Made by a program: the position numbers and the translations under genes. Below, piece after piece: positions 47,686 through 56,214 of a stretch of 61,132 bases of DNA; within the stretch, counting starts at the first letter, position 1, and each line of letters begins with the position of its first letter. The DNA is from a virus: positions 1 through 61,132 of IMG/VR virus record IMGVR_UViG_3300014157_000001. The stretch is one strand, 5' to 3'. Under the pieces are notes generated by a model, which searched no databases, was not told the origin of the DNA, and saw only the letters and a list, made by a program, of their open reading frames with translations.

Positions 47686-49579
47686 CGCTCCCCTGCGCCG
47701 GGTCTTCGCCGTCCGGGTTCTGTGCCGGGTCGCTGCCGTTGTCGAGGGCGAGTTGCTGCCCCGCGGGCGGGAGAACCACGGGCGGGGTGTCCGGCTCGTC
47801 GGGGGCCTCACGACCGAGGAAGCCGGCGACCTCGTCGACGTTGCCGAGCGCGTCCGCAAGGTTCCGGGCGGCGGCGAAGGCGCGGGACTGGATGCGTTCG
47901 ATCTCTTCGGCAACGTCGTCGATGGGGAACCCGGCCTCCATCAGCATCTTCACCGCGGTCTCCAGGGAGAGGACGCCATCGCCTCCGTCGTAGCCGGTGG
48001 AGACCTGCTCCAGGACCGCGGCCTTGTCCGTCGGCGTGTACGGGCCGAAGACGAGCTGCGCGGGCAGGACCTGGATGCCCGTCCAGTCGGGATGCTGTCC
48101 GGCGAGGTGGAGGCGCTGCACCATCTTCAGCAGCAGGCTGTACTTGTGGGCGCGGGCCAGCCGCATCGAGGAGACGAGCGCGTCGAGGGGGCCGAGCGTG
48201 AGCTCCATCGCGTACCCGGACGGCACCTTGGAGGGGTCCAGCGTGCCGAGGGTGACGGCGGGCAGGCGGGCGTTGGTGGAGGCCCGGTCGGCGAGGTCGT
48301 GACGCTGCTCGCGCAGTTCCCGCAGCGCGGCCGACGTGTCGATGGTGGTCAGCTTGCCGTTCTCGGGGAGCTTCCATATCTGGCCGGGGCCGACGTCGTA
48401 CTGGGTGCGGGCGTCGGCCCCGGAGATCCCGACCATGGGCAGGCCGGTCGTCGCGGCGGCGCGCGCCGAGTCGGTGTCGGCGCCTTGGAGTTCGTCGAAG
48501 ACCTGCAGCACCTTCGCCAAGGACGATTGGCCCCAGTGTTCTTCGGCGCCGGGGACGGTGTTGGGTACGTGGACGACCGGGATGAAGTCGAGCATCAAAT
48601 CGAGGCGGTCGAGGACTTCGCCGTCGGAGCGGGTCGCGAACTGCGCCTTGGCGAGCGGCAGATCATCAACGTCGACGGGGCCCTTGAGGTCGCCCAACTC
48701 CCAGGTGGCGTCCGTCAGGTAGCAGGTGTACGCGGACGGCTGGTCGTTCCACGAATACACGCGGGTGACGGCCCCGGACTCCACGTTGACAGTGTCACCA
48801 GATCCGAGGGTGGGCTCGAGCTGCCCGTCGGGGCCCTCCACGGTGACGGGAGCCCGTACAGCCCTCCCCTGCTCGTCGACGCCGGCCGCGGTCGCCGGGC
48901 CGATCGGCGCGAGCTCGTAGGTGATGCGGCGCAGCCGTGCCTTCAGCTGCCGCTTGGGGTCCTCGGGGAGCTCCCACGCGAAGTGGACGCGGTCAGGGAA
49001 CTCGCCGTCGCCGTCCTCGGGCAGGACGGGGAAGTAGAAGCCGGGGTCGACGGCGCGGACGGTGGCGCGCTGCTTGGCGGGATCCCAGGCAAGCCGGTAC
49101 ACACCGTCCCCGAGGGAGACGGCCTTGCGCTCGGTCTGCTGCACCCTCATGGGCAGCAGTTCGGTCTCCGCCCACTCCCGCAACAGGTCCTGCACCCGTG
49201 CCGCGGCCACCGTGTCGGGACTGTTCCCCTGGCCGCCGCTGTCGTCGTCCGCACCCGTGACGGTGATGTGCTGCTCGCGGCCCAGGACGTGCGCCATCAC
49301 GGTGTCGATGAACATGGCGGGGTCGCCGAACTCACGCCGCTCGCGGGCCTGCGAGTCGAGGATCCCGGCGAGCTCGGCGGACTGGTTCTGGTCGTAGGCG
49401 GCGAGCAGCTTGTACGCGGCGAGGCGGCGTTCGTCGGCGGCGGGCACCCAGGAGGCGGCGGCCTCGGGGAACGCGCGCCGGTTCGGCATGCCGCGTGCCT
49501 CGTCGGCGAACACCGGCTTGTAGTTCAGCCAGCTCCAGCCGTCGATGACGACGCGGCGCATACCGGCGATGAGGCCCAC
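47669..49579 (-). CDS. Portal protein (SPP1 Gp6-like), 636 aa
   Basis: Typical N-terminal region (DERRLAAYKLLAAYDQNQSA), a mid-section with YPVLPED-like strands (VDPGFYFPVLPEDGDGEFPD) and a C-terminal part with GYAMELTLGPLDALVSSMRL and VFGPYTPTDKAAVLEQV. Portal proteins form the dodecameric DNA gate. Starts at GTG 49579 after GGAAGGA. The C-terminus is longer than average and acidic. Confidence 0.88.
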   Translation of the reverse strand: MGLIAGMRRVVIDGWSWLNYKPVFADEARGMPNRRAFPEAAASWVPAADERRLAAYKLLAAYDQNQSAELAGILDSQARERREFGDPAMFIDTVMAHVLGREQHITVTGADDDSGGQGNSPDTVAAARVQDLLREWAETELLPMRVQQTERKAVSLGDGVYRLAWDPAKQRATVRAVDPGFYFPVLPEDGDGEFPDRVHFAWELPEDPKRQLKARLRRITYELAPIGPATAAGVDEQGRAVRAPVTVEGPDGQLEPTLGSGDTVNVESGAVTRVYSWNDQPSAYTCYLTDATWELGDLKGPVDVDDLPLAKAQFATRSDGEVLDRLDLMLDFIPVVHVPNTVPGAEEHWGQSSLAKVLQVFDELQGADTDSARAAATTGLPMVGISGADARTQYDVGPGQIWKLPENGKLTTIDTSAALRELREQRHDLADRASTNARLPAVTLGTLDPSKVPSGYAMELTLGPLDALVSSMRLARAHKYSLLLKMVQRLHLAGQHPDWTGIQVLPAQLVFGPYTPTDKAAVLEQVSTGYDGGDGVLSLETAVKMLMEAGFPIDDVAEEIERIQSRAFAAARNLADALGNVDEVAGFLGREAPDEPDTPPVVLPPAGQQLALDNGSDPAQNPDGEDPAQGSGGNTP

Positions 49580-49601
49580 AGCAGTCCTTCCGCTGATCGA
49601 C

Positions 49602-49657
49602 TTCCAGGCCCCGCGCCTAACGATCAGCGTACGGGCGTAGAGCCTGGCCGTTCCCCC
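49602..49657 (-). repeat. N31 intergenic element, copy 2
   Basis: The same arrangement between the large terminase stop and the portal start: GGGGGAAC, 31 nt, AGGCGCGGGGCCTGGAA, then GTCGATC. The insert contains CCCGTACGCTGATC, also found in copy 4. Confidence 0.7.
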
Positions 49658-49666
49658 TGCCCGGGG

Positions 49667-51235
49667 TCAGCGGCGGCCGCGGAGCCGGTTGTCGGCATAC
49701 GACGTGACGCCGGTGCCCATGGCGGACGGGTCGGCGAGCTCAGTGAGCGCGTGCACAGCGGCGTCCATTCTGTCGGGGCTGTCCATGCCGGGCAGCCACG
49801 TCACCATCTGGGTTTCCAGCTGCGGGAACTCTGCTGTGTGGTGGACGAGACCCACTTCGTAAAGTTGGGCGATCGGCTCCGCGCGGAGCCTCTTGCCCTT
49901 CTTCGCGGTGACCTCCACGATCCGCGGCATCACCGCGCCCTTCGTCTCCCCGTTGCGCTCCAGTTCGGCCCACGCCTGCACGACTGTCTGTTTGGCCATG
50001 TCGCCGCCGTAGTTGCTCTCCACGACGATCGCGTCCGCATCCAGTTGCAGCGCGAGGAGGCAGGTCTCGCGGCCGCGACCCTCCGCGGAATGCTTGGCGG
50101 TGCGGTCGGCGAGGACGTAGTACTGCCCGTCGGACGAGCGGCCTGCGGCGACGATGCCGGATTCGTCGTGGCCGGGGGTGTCGCCGCCGGCGGGGTCGAG
50201 GGCGACGACAACGCGGGTGAGGTCGACGGCGCGGAACGCGATCGGGTCGATGCGGTTCTTGGTGATCCAGTCCCATTCCCAGACGCCGCCTGCGAGCGGT
50301 CGGGGCTGCTGCTGGTAGAGGGCCCACCAGACGCGTTCACCGACGGCGCGGTGGGTGCGGGCGAGTTCGTCTGCGTCGTACTGCTCGGGCCACAGGGCTT
50401 CGCCGACCTGCCGGCCGAGGGGGTCGTCGTCGGACAGGGCGAGGGCGGGGAGATCGATGAGTGTCCAGTTCTCCGGTTCGGTCGCAAGGATGCGGCCGGA
50501 AAGATCATCTTCGTGCCACCTCGTGTTGATCAAGATAATCGAGGCGCCCGGAGCACGGCGGGTGTAGAAGACGGACTGGTACCAGTTCCACACGCGTTCG
50601 CGCTGCGTCGGGGAGTTGGCGTCGTCGGAGCCCTTGAACGGGTCGTCGATAATGCCGAGCGAAAATCCCTTTCCATTCAAAGATCCACCGACGCCGGCGG
50701 TGACCATGCCGCCGCGTACGGACGAGCCGCGGGGCTGCTCGAGGTCGAAGCGGTTCGCGGCGCGGGACCCGTCGTCGAGACGGACCCCGAGAGTCGGGGC
50801 GTACTCCCGAAGTTGGTCACGGACCCAGCGGCCGTGGTCGTCGGCGAGTTCAGCGCCGTACGAGGCGAGCATGACGCGCGCCGTCGGATGACGGCGCAAA
50901 TACCACAAAGGCCCCCATCTAGAGGCTCTTTGGGACTTTCCGTGACGAGGTGGGCAAGTAATCATCACCTGCATGCGCTCACCTGCGGCGATACGCATGA
51001 ACACGTCGTCGATCATGTCGAGGTGGCGGGCCTGCTTCTCCCGACCCTCGGTCAGCACGGCGGCGAGCGCCCCCGGGGAGCGGTCCATCGCCATCTGCCG
51101 TTCCACCCAGGCGAGACGCAGCCGGAGTTCAGGGCTGGCCTGGGCGGCGATGTGGCGCCGCTCGCTGGCGGGGAGGGTGCGGTAGTGGGCGAGCAGCGCG
51201 TCCTCGACAGGAGCGTCACTGATCGCTGTGGCCAC
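49667..51235 (-). CDS. terL: Large terminase subunit, 522 aa
   Basis: MITCPPRHGKSQRAS (residues 91-105) is the Walker A of terminases and FSLGIIDDPFKG (191-202) the Walker B. The nuclease half has VVALDPAGGDTPGHDESGIV and AIVVESNYGGDMAKQ, giving the acidic residues of the RNase H-like site. It packages and cuts the genome. The GTG at 51235 overlaps the small terminase end by 20 nt. Confidence 0.93.
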   Translation of the reverse strand: MATAISDAPVEDALLAHYRTLPASERRHIAAQASPELRLRLAWVERQMAMDRSPGALAAVLTEGREKQARHLDMIDDVFMRIAAGERMQVMITCPPRHGKSQRASRWGPLWYLRRHPTARVMLASYGAELADDHGRWVRDQLREYAPTLGVRLDDGSRAANRFDLEQPRGSSVRGGMVTAGVGGSLNGKGFSLGIIDDPFKGSDDANSPTQRERVWNWYQSVFYTRRAPGASIILINTRWHEDDLSGRILATEPENWTLIDLPALALSDDDPLGRQVGEALWPEQYDADELARTHRAVGERVWWALYQQQPRPLAGGVWEWDWITKNRIDPIAFRAVDLTRVVVALDPAGGDTPGHDESGIVAAGRSSDGQYYVLADRTAKHSAEGRGRETCLLALQLDADAIVVESNYGGDMAKQTVVQAWAELERNGETKGAVMPRIVEVTAKKGKRLRAEPIAQLYEVGLVHHTAEFPQLETQMVTWLPGMDSPDRMDAAVHALTELADPSAMGTGVTSYADNRLRGRR

Positions 51236-51761
51236 CGGCGTCCTCTCCCCCGGTCTCTGCGGGGAGCGTGCCGTCCGCCCCGGCCGGCCCCGCGAATCCG
51301 ATGAGGGCGTTCAGCTCGTTGAGGGTGCCTGTGCCGAGGGGGACGGCGCCGCCGTCGGGTCCGGACACTTCGGTCTTCACGGGGCTGTCGAGGCCGTTGA
51401 GTTTGGCGCGGCGGTCCATCAACCGGAGGACGGTGTCGACGGCCCGCATGTCGAGCTCCTCGCCGATGACCTGCCCGTCCTTGGAGAACACGGGGCTGGG
51501 GGTGGTGGCGCGGGGCCATGCGGCTTCGAGGAGCGCGTCCAGGCGCTCGTTTTCCTGCTGACGGTAGACGGAGACTTCGGCTGCCTCTTCGTCGCGGTGG
51601 AGTTCGAGGGCGCGGGCGACGTCTTTGCGGGCGGCGTTGGTGCTGGCGTAGCCGAGGTTGAGGATGCGTTCGTCGTCGTAGCGGATGCCTTGGCGGCGTA
51701 GGCGGAGGAGTTCGGTGCGGCGGACTCGGGTTTGGTCCATTTTGAGGCGGTTCGCTGGCAT
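51216..51761 (-). CDS. Small terminase-like protein, 181 aa
   Basis: An N-terminal HTH-like part (RRTELLRLRRQGIRYDDERI, then YASTNAARKDVARALEL) and a helical centre. The position directly upstream of the large terminase, with overlap, supports the call. It would recognise the packaging site. First gene of the virion operon. Confidence 0.78.
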   Translation of the reverse strand: MPANRLKMDQTRVRRTELLRLRRQGIRYDDERILNLGYASTNAARKDVARALELHRDEEAAEVSVYRQQENERLDALLEAAWPRATTPSPVFSKDGQVIGEELDMRAVDTVLRLMDRRAKLNGLDSPVKTEVSGPDGGAVPLGTGTLNELNALIGFAGPAGADGTLPAETGGEDAGGHSDQ

Positions 51762-51790
51762 GGCGGTGGGGCTCCCGCTGTGTCGTCGTG

Positions 51791-51846
51791 TTCCAGGCCC
51801 CGCGCCTATCTCTGATGATCGCCGATTGTCGTGCGGGTGTTCCCCC
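51791..51846 (-). repeat. N31 intergenic element, copy 3
   Basis: GGGGGAAC, 31 nt, AGGCGCGGGGCCTGGAA between the terminators at 51.9 kb and the small terminase start. It is the most upstream copy and therefore the first element of the virion operon. Confidence 0.7.
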
Positions 51847-51890
51847 TGCCCGCGCCGGGTTGGGCATCCCGACGGTGCGGTGACGGCATG

Positions 51891-51931
51891 AAGTAGCCCC
51901 ACCGTCGGGGGGGGTGACGGTGGGGCTACTT
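51891..51931. terminator. Bidirectional terminator between transfer and virion operons
   Basis: AAGTAGCCCCACCGTC pairs perfectly with GACGGTGGGGCTACTT (16 bp) around 9 nt. Another repeat, GCTCGGGC/GCCCGAGC (51934-51973), follows. Confidence 0.85.
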
Positions 51932-52010
51932 GGGCTCGGGCGTGGCCCTGGGGGTGGATGCCGGGGCCCGAGCGGTTCTGGGTGGGTAACGAGTGGGGGT
52001 GGGGTTGTGG

Positions 52011-52062
52011 CACGGCCCGCGACGATGGGGGCGCGGGGGTTGCTCCCTCGTCGCGGGCTGTG
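52011..52062 (-). terminator. Terminator-like hairpin after the nuclease module
   Basis: CACGGCCCGCGACGA pairs with TCGTCGCGGGCTGTG, 15 bp with one wobble. It is the first of three stacked hairpins that end the transfer operon. The remaining DNA between 51762 and 52115 holds only these and the N31 element. Confidence 0.72.
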
Positions 52063-52115
52063 CCTGTTCAGGATGGGGCACGATCGCGTGTTTGTCCGAG
52101 GCGCTATCCCCCGGG

Positions 52116-52589
52116 CTACTGCCAGGGGGCGCGGCCGCCGTTCATCCACTGCGCGGTGTCGTTGCCGTCGAAGAGGACGACGCCGAGCTGCCCGGCCTGC
52201 TCGACGGCTTCCTTCGTGTAGCCGCTGCTGGTGACGATGGCGGCGCCCGTGCAGCCGGCCAGGTGGGCGGCGCCGACGGTCGCGCGGACGGTTTCGCCGT
52301 CGACGTTGTTCTTGGCCTTGTACCGCTTGAACTGCAGGAGCCAGCGCTGGCCGTTGACGAGGCGGACCCGGCCGTCGCATCCGCGGTCGCCGCTCTTGCC
52401 GGTGGGTACGGCTTCGACGACGCCGGGGGTCTTGCGGGCGGCCTGGATGCCGGCTTCCTCGAAGCGGGTCCAGTGCAGGTTCTGGAGCTTGGCGGCGGTG
52501 GCGTGTCGGGGTATCGCGGCCTGTTTGGGCAGGTGGGCGGCGGCCTTGTCGAGGCGTCGGAAGAGGGTGTTGAGGCGCTGCGGGTGGGT
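52116..52589 (-). pseudogene. Mrr-like restriction endonuclease domain separated by one TAG from its N-terminal part
   Basis: The frame continues directly after the TAG at 52592-52590 for 157 residues with no start codon of its own. It encodes GDRGCDGRVRLVNGQRWLLQ followed by FKRYKAKNNV, a PD-(D/E)xK-like D...QxK core, and AIVTSSGYTKEAVEQAG with FDGNDTAQWMNG, as in Mrr_cat domains. Codon use is normal, so decay is either very recent or the TAG is read through. A membrane-anchored nuclease would result. Labelled pseudogene for the stop codon only. Confidence 0.72.
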
Positions 52590-52784
52590 CTAGTTGAGGA
52601 TGGCGGCCAGGATCGGCAGCAGGATCAGTAAGGCGAGTACGGCGATGGTCTGGCCGGGCCAGGTGACGAAGGCGAAGTAGCCGATGAGGAGGCTGATGCC
52701 GAGTCCGCTCCAGGTGATGCGGGGCAGGCGGCTGCGCCGGGCACGGACGGGGGCGGGGCGGCGTACGGGCTGCTGGATGGCCAT
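52590..52784 (-). CDS. Small membrane protein, N-terminal half of a split nuclease, 64 aa
   Basis: Basic N-terminus (RRPAPVRARRSRLPRI) and two membrane helices (GLGISLLIGYFAFVTW; TIAVLALLILLPILAAIL) end in ILN and a TAG. The following codons are in the same frame and encode the Mrr-like domain. Membrane helices joined to an Mrr-like nuclease are a plausible single-protein design, so this is probably the front of one protein. Confidence 0.75.
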   Translation of the reverse strand: MAIQQPVRRPAPVRARRSRLPRITWSGLGISLLIGYFAFVTWPGQTIAVLALLILLPILAAILN

Positions 52785-52793
52785 GCGGGGTCC

Positions 52794-53348
52794 TTAGAGG
52801 TTGGTGGAGTGGTCGTGGTCGTTGCGGACCCACACGCCGCTGCTCTTGTGCTCGTGGGTGGAGTGGTCCTGGTGGACGACGGCACCGTCGAAGTGCTGGT
52901 GGATCGTCGGCGGGGCGGCTTCGACGACATCTCTCGCGGAGCCGAGGAGGGACTTGACGGCGAGTGCGATGCCGATGACGCCGCCGGCAATGGCGCCGAT
53001 GACTTTGAAGTTGGCGAGGCTGGTCCCCCACATGGCGAGGGCGAAGCCGCCGCCGATGAGGGGGGCGGCGATGCCGACGGCGAGGATGAGGCCGGTGGCG
53101 TCGGCGGCTTTCTGGCTCATGGGGGCGCGGCCCGGCTGCATGACGGGCGGGGCGGTTCCGATCTGCGGCGTCTCGGTGGGGTCTTTGTAGAAGGTGGGGA
53201 TGCGCGGGGTCTGTTCTGCGGCGATGCGCTGGGCGGCGTCCTGCATGGCGGTTTCGATGGAGTGCAAGAGGTCGTTGGCGGTGGTGTCGACGTGGGGCTG
53301 CCCGGCCTTGGGGGCGGTGGGCTGTGTCGGGTCGGGCAGGCGGTTCAC
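52794..53348 (-). CDS. Membrane protein with His-rich C-terminus, 184 aa
   Basis: A hydrophilic N-terminal half with a helix (ANDLLHSIETAMQDAAQRIA) precedes two membrane segments (ATGLILAVGIAAPLIGGGFA; VIGAIAGGVIGIALAVKSL). The C-terminus is rich in His and Asp (HQHFDGAVVHQDHSTHEHKS; NDHDHSTN) and might bind metal. It lies between the ATPase and the split nuclease; perhaps an Spd-type spread protein. Confidence 0.68.
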   Translation of the reverse strand: MNRLPDPTQPTAPKAGQPHVDTTANDLLHSIETAMQDAAQRIAAEQTPRIPTFYKDPTETPQIGTAPPVMQPGRAPMSQKAADATGLILAVGIAAPLIGGGFALAMWGTSLANFKVIGAIAGGVIGIALAVKSLLGSARDVVEAAPPTIHQHFDGAVVHQDHSTHEHKSSGVWVRNDHDHSTNL

Positions 53349-53374
53349 GGGCGGGTGTCTCCTTCAGGGGTGGG

Positions 53375-55699
53375 CTAGTTGGCGATTCGGTAGGTGCCGC
53401 GGCGGCCTCCGGGGGCGACGGCGCCCTCGTCGTGGAGTTCGCCCATGGCGTTGTTGACGCTGCCTGCGGCGACGTCGTGGAGGCGGTGGCGGACGTCCTT
53501 GAGGGCCCAGATCTGGCCGTCGGCGAGGAGGTCGAGGATGCGGTCCTTGATGGTGCCCGTGGACGGCTCGTCGTCGTCTTCGTCGTCTTCATCGAGGTCG
53601 ATCCCGAGGCGGGCGAGTTCGTCCTTGGCGACGGTCTGCGCGGCGTCGGCCGCGTTGTCGATGCCCTCCGCGGTGTCTCCGCCGGCGAGGAGTTCCTCGG
53701 CGAAGGCGAGCCACTTCGCGTAGGACATCTGGAAGACGGCGTCTTCCTCGGGGGTCAGACGCGGGATGGGCCGGGACTCCATGAGCGCGATGAGACCGGG
53801 GTAGGTCTTGTTCTCCTTGCGGGCGAACCAGGTCCGGCTAAGGAACACGCTGCCGCCCTGAATGATGTTGGCCATGCCCGCAGTGATCGGGCCGTTCTTG
53901 GCTTCCTTGCCTTCGAACGCAGCGTCAAGAGCGTTACCGCTCCCGGTGTTGAAGTACCGCGGGATCGGCTCGGGGTAGACGCCGGGCGGGAGGACTCCAT
54001 CGGTGGCCATGTGCTTGGTCGTGGAGGAGTTGGTGCGGCCGAGCCACACGGTGCCGTTCTTGCCGTTGGCGCGGATGCGGTCCTTGTCGCCGAGGTCGGC
54101 GAGGTGGATGGACTGGGCGGCGAAGCGGATGCCCTTGCCGAGCTTGCGGCCGGTGGACTGGTTGTCGCCAACGAGGCCGGTGACCCACTTCCTAAAGGGG
54201 CGGGGCACGGTGGCGTCGGCGGACAGGATGCGGTTGAGCTCGTCGAGGGTGTCGTTGGCGATCCGCCACGGCTTGCCGGGTTCGAAGGATCCCCAGCCGT
54301 TGGCGGCGCTGATCTTCTCTCGGTACTTGCCGAGGTCGTTGGAGGCGGCGAGCGTCGCAGCGGTCGCGGCGATGCCCTTTCCGAAGTGGTAGATACGGCC
54401 ATCGGCCTCAGGCAGGCTCATGCCGTCCTGCGCGTCCGCGGCGATGGACACGATGCCGTTGATGCGTTCGGCGGCAAGCAGGGTGAGGAGGCTGACGGAC
54501 TTGCCGCCGCCGGGTGCGGCGACGTACAGGTCCGTGACGGCGCCCATGTCAGGGTCGTACAGGGGGACGCGGGCCTGTCGGCCGTCGGGGCGCAGACCGA
54601 TGGCGATGGTGCCCGCCTCGTCCATCGTGAGGTCTTCGATGGTGGCCTCGCGGAGCGCCACCAGCGGGTGCGTCTTGTAGATGGAGATGAGGCCGTCGCC
54701 GAGGCCGTCGGTTTCGACCATGACGAGGGAGGCGTCGGCCATCTCGAGGGCGCGGGCGATGAGTTTCTGGTTGAGCTGGATGAGTTGCCCCTCGGGGGCG
54801 CTGGTGCGGTAGGCGACGCGGTTCTCGTCGGCGCGGTAGCCGCGCAGGATCATTCCTTCGGTGGGGCCGCCCTTGCGGGCGAGCTTCTCGTTCCACCAGC
54901 GTTCGGCGGGGTGGACGGCCTGCTGCTCCAGGCGCGGGAGGCCCGGCTTGGCGGTGAGGAGTTTGCGGCCGGTGCCGGAGCCCTGGATGTTCTGGAGTTC
55001 GACGGTGCCCGGGGGCAGGTCGAAGATGGCGGCGAGCGCGTCGGCGTTCAGGGTGGGGGCTTCGTCGCCGGCTTCGGCGATGACGATGCCCCAAAAGTCG
55101 GGCAGGAGTTCGCCGGTGGCGGGGTGGGCGTACTGGGTGACGCCGGTCAGCAGACTGTTGCCGGTCTTCTTGGAGATGGCCCACTGGTGGCTGCGGTAGT
55201 CGGCGTAGGTCTGCGGGACCGGCGTGGGCGCCGCCTCGAGCGCCGGGGCGGCGGTGGGGAGCTGTTCGGGGATGAGGTCGGCGGCGTGGGTGATCGGGGT
55301 TGTGTAGGCCATGACGCCGCCCCAGGCGGGGCCGAGGAGGTACTCCCACCAGGCGCTGCCGGGGGTGAGGAGGGCTCCCAGGTAGGCGCCCGATGCGGTG
55401 AGGGAAGGAGTAATGATCTCTGCGGTCTTCAGGAGGCGCCAGCCGATCGGCTCGGTCTCCCATGCCCCCCACAGCAGCCAGGAGGCGAGTCCACCCAGCG
55501 CTGCCGCGCCAACGTGGGCGGGCCAATAGTCGGTCTGCGGGCCGATGGTCACGCCGAGCGCCATCACGCCGTAGGTGAGGCGTTCCAGGCGCTTGCGGCG
55601 GCGCAGGGTGCGGGCGGACACGATCCGCGGCGTACGGGCGTCCGGCTGGGGCAGGGGGGCGATGAGTGGCGTCTGGGTGGGCTTGGTCAGGGAGGCCAC
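53375..55699 (-). CDS. FtsK/TraB-like DNA-translocating ATPase, 774 aa
   Basis: Two membrane segments near residues 40-80 and two at 95-135 are followed by a motor domain with VAAPGGGKSVSLLTLL (Walker A at 397-401). Around 700-710 is an acidic stretch, then a C-terminal winged helix (KDRILDLLADGQIWALKDVR, then SVNNAMGELHDEGAV) in the position where Streptomyces TraB and FtsK bind their short recognition repeats. TraB moves double-stranded plasmid DNA between hyphae as a single motor. On this genome it would add conjugation to phage spread. No clt/TRS repeat array was found by eye. Confidence 0.83.
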   Translation of the reverse strand: MASLTKPTQTPLIAPLPQPDARTPRIVSARTLRRRKRLERLTYGVMALGVTIGPQTDYWPAHVGAAALGGLASWLLWGAWETEPIGWRLLKTAEIITPSLTASGAYLGALLTPGSAWWEYLLGPAWGGVMAYTTPITHAADLIPEQLPTAAPALEAAPTPVPQTYADYRSHQWAISKKTGNSLLTGVTQYAHPATGELLPDFWGIVIAEAGDEAPTLNADALAAIFDLPPGTVELQNIQGSGTGRKLLTAKPGLPRLEQQAVHPAERWWNEKLARKGGPTEGMILRGYRADENRVAYRTSAPEGQLIQLNQKLIARALEMADASLVMVETDGLGDGLISIYKTHPLVALREATIEDLTMDEAGTIAIGLRPDGRQARVPLYDPDMGAVTDLYVAAPGGGKSVSLLTLLAAERINGIVSIAADAQDGMSLPEADGRIYHFGKGIAATAATLAASNDLGKYREKISAANGWGSFEPGKPWRIANDTLDELNRILSADATVPRPFRKWVTGLVGDNQSTGRKLGKGIRFAAQSIHLADLGDKDRIRANGKNGTVWLGRTNSSTTKHMATDGVLPPGVYPEPIPRYFNTGSGNALDAAFEGKEAKNGPITAGMANIIQGGSVFLSRTWFARKENKTYPGLIALMESRPIPRLTPEEDAVFQMSYAKWLAFAEELLAGGDTAEGIDNAADAAQTVAKDELARLGIDLDEDDEDDDEPSTGTIKDRILDLLADGQIWALKDVRHRLHDVAAGSVNNAMGELHDEGAVAPGGRRGTYRIAN

Positions 55700-55729
55700 G
55701 GGCCGTGTCCTTTCCGTGAGTCGGGTGGG

Positions 55730-56203
55730 TTAGGGAACCTTGTTGAAGCCGGGCTTGGGCTGCTCGTACGGGGACGCCTGGACGGCCTCGTAGATGCCGC
55801 CGTACTCGCTGTCGTGGGCGTCCTTGACGAACTGGGCGTTCATTTCCATCTGGTCGGCGGCGTCGGCGAGTTCACCGGAGGCCTGCGCGACGCGTTCGAA
55901 CGCGGCGGCGACCTCGAGGGCCTGGACCTGAAAGACGGGGTCGACGCCGGCCTGGCCAAGCTGTTCGGCGAGGTGCCGGGCCCGGGTCGCGTCCTGGTGC
56001 ATGCGGGCCTTGAGAAGGTGCAGTTGCTCCTTCAGCAGGGCGGCGGCGGTCACGAGTGCCGTAATGCGGGCGGCGAGGGTGATGAAGTTGAGGACGCCGT
56101 CGACGGCGTCGCGCCAGCCCATCCTGGCGGGCTGATGCTGCTGTTCCATATCGGATCCGCTGTGCACGGAGGTCGGCTCGATCGCCTTGCTGTCGTCGCT
56201 CAT
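55730..56203 (-). CDS. Helical protein of the transfer operon, 157 aa
   Basis: A hydrophobic stretch (VLNFITLAARITALVTAAALL) followed by long helices (EQLHLLKARMHQDATRARHL; ALEVAAAFERVAQASGELAD) suggests a membrane-associated coiled-coil protein. It is located between the ATPase and the large basic protein. Possible accessory subunit of the transfer machine. Confidence 0.72.
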   Translation of the reverse strand: MSDDSKAIEPTSVHSGSDMEQQHQPARMGWRDAVDGVLNFITLAARITALVTAAALLKEQLHLLKARMHQDATRARHLAEQLGQAGVDPVFQVQALEVAAAFERVAQASGELADAADQMEMNAQFVKDAHDSEYGGIYEAVQASPYEQPKPGFNKVP

Positions 56204-56214
56204 AGCGGGCCGCC

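Noticed and set aside
47417-51304. Very long plus-strand open frames opposite the portal/terminase genes
   Set aside because: Mirror frames of high-GC coding DNA; the minus strand encodes clear portal and terminase motifs over the same bases.
28870-51846. N31 elements as plain ECF sigma promoters
   Set aside because: The -10 region expected 16-18 nt after GGAAC is not conserved among copies; only the box at 31 nt is. Kept open as a regulatory family.
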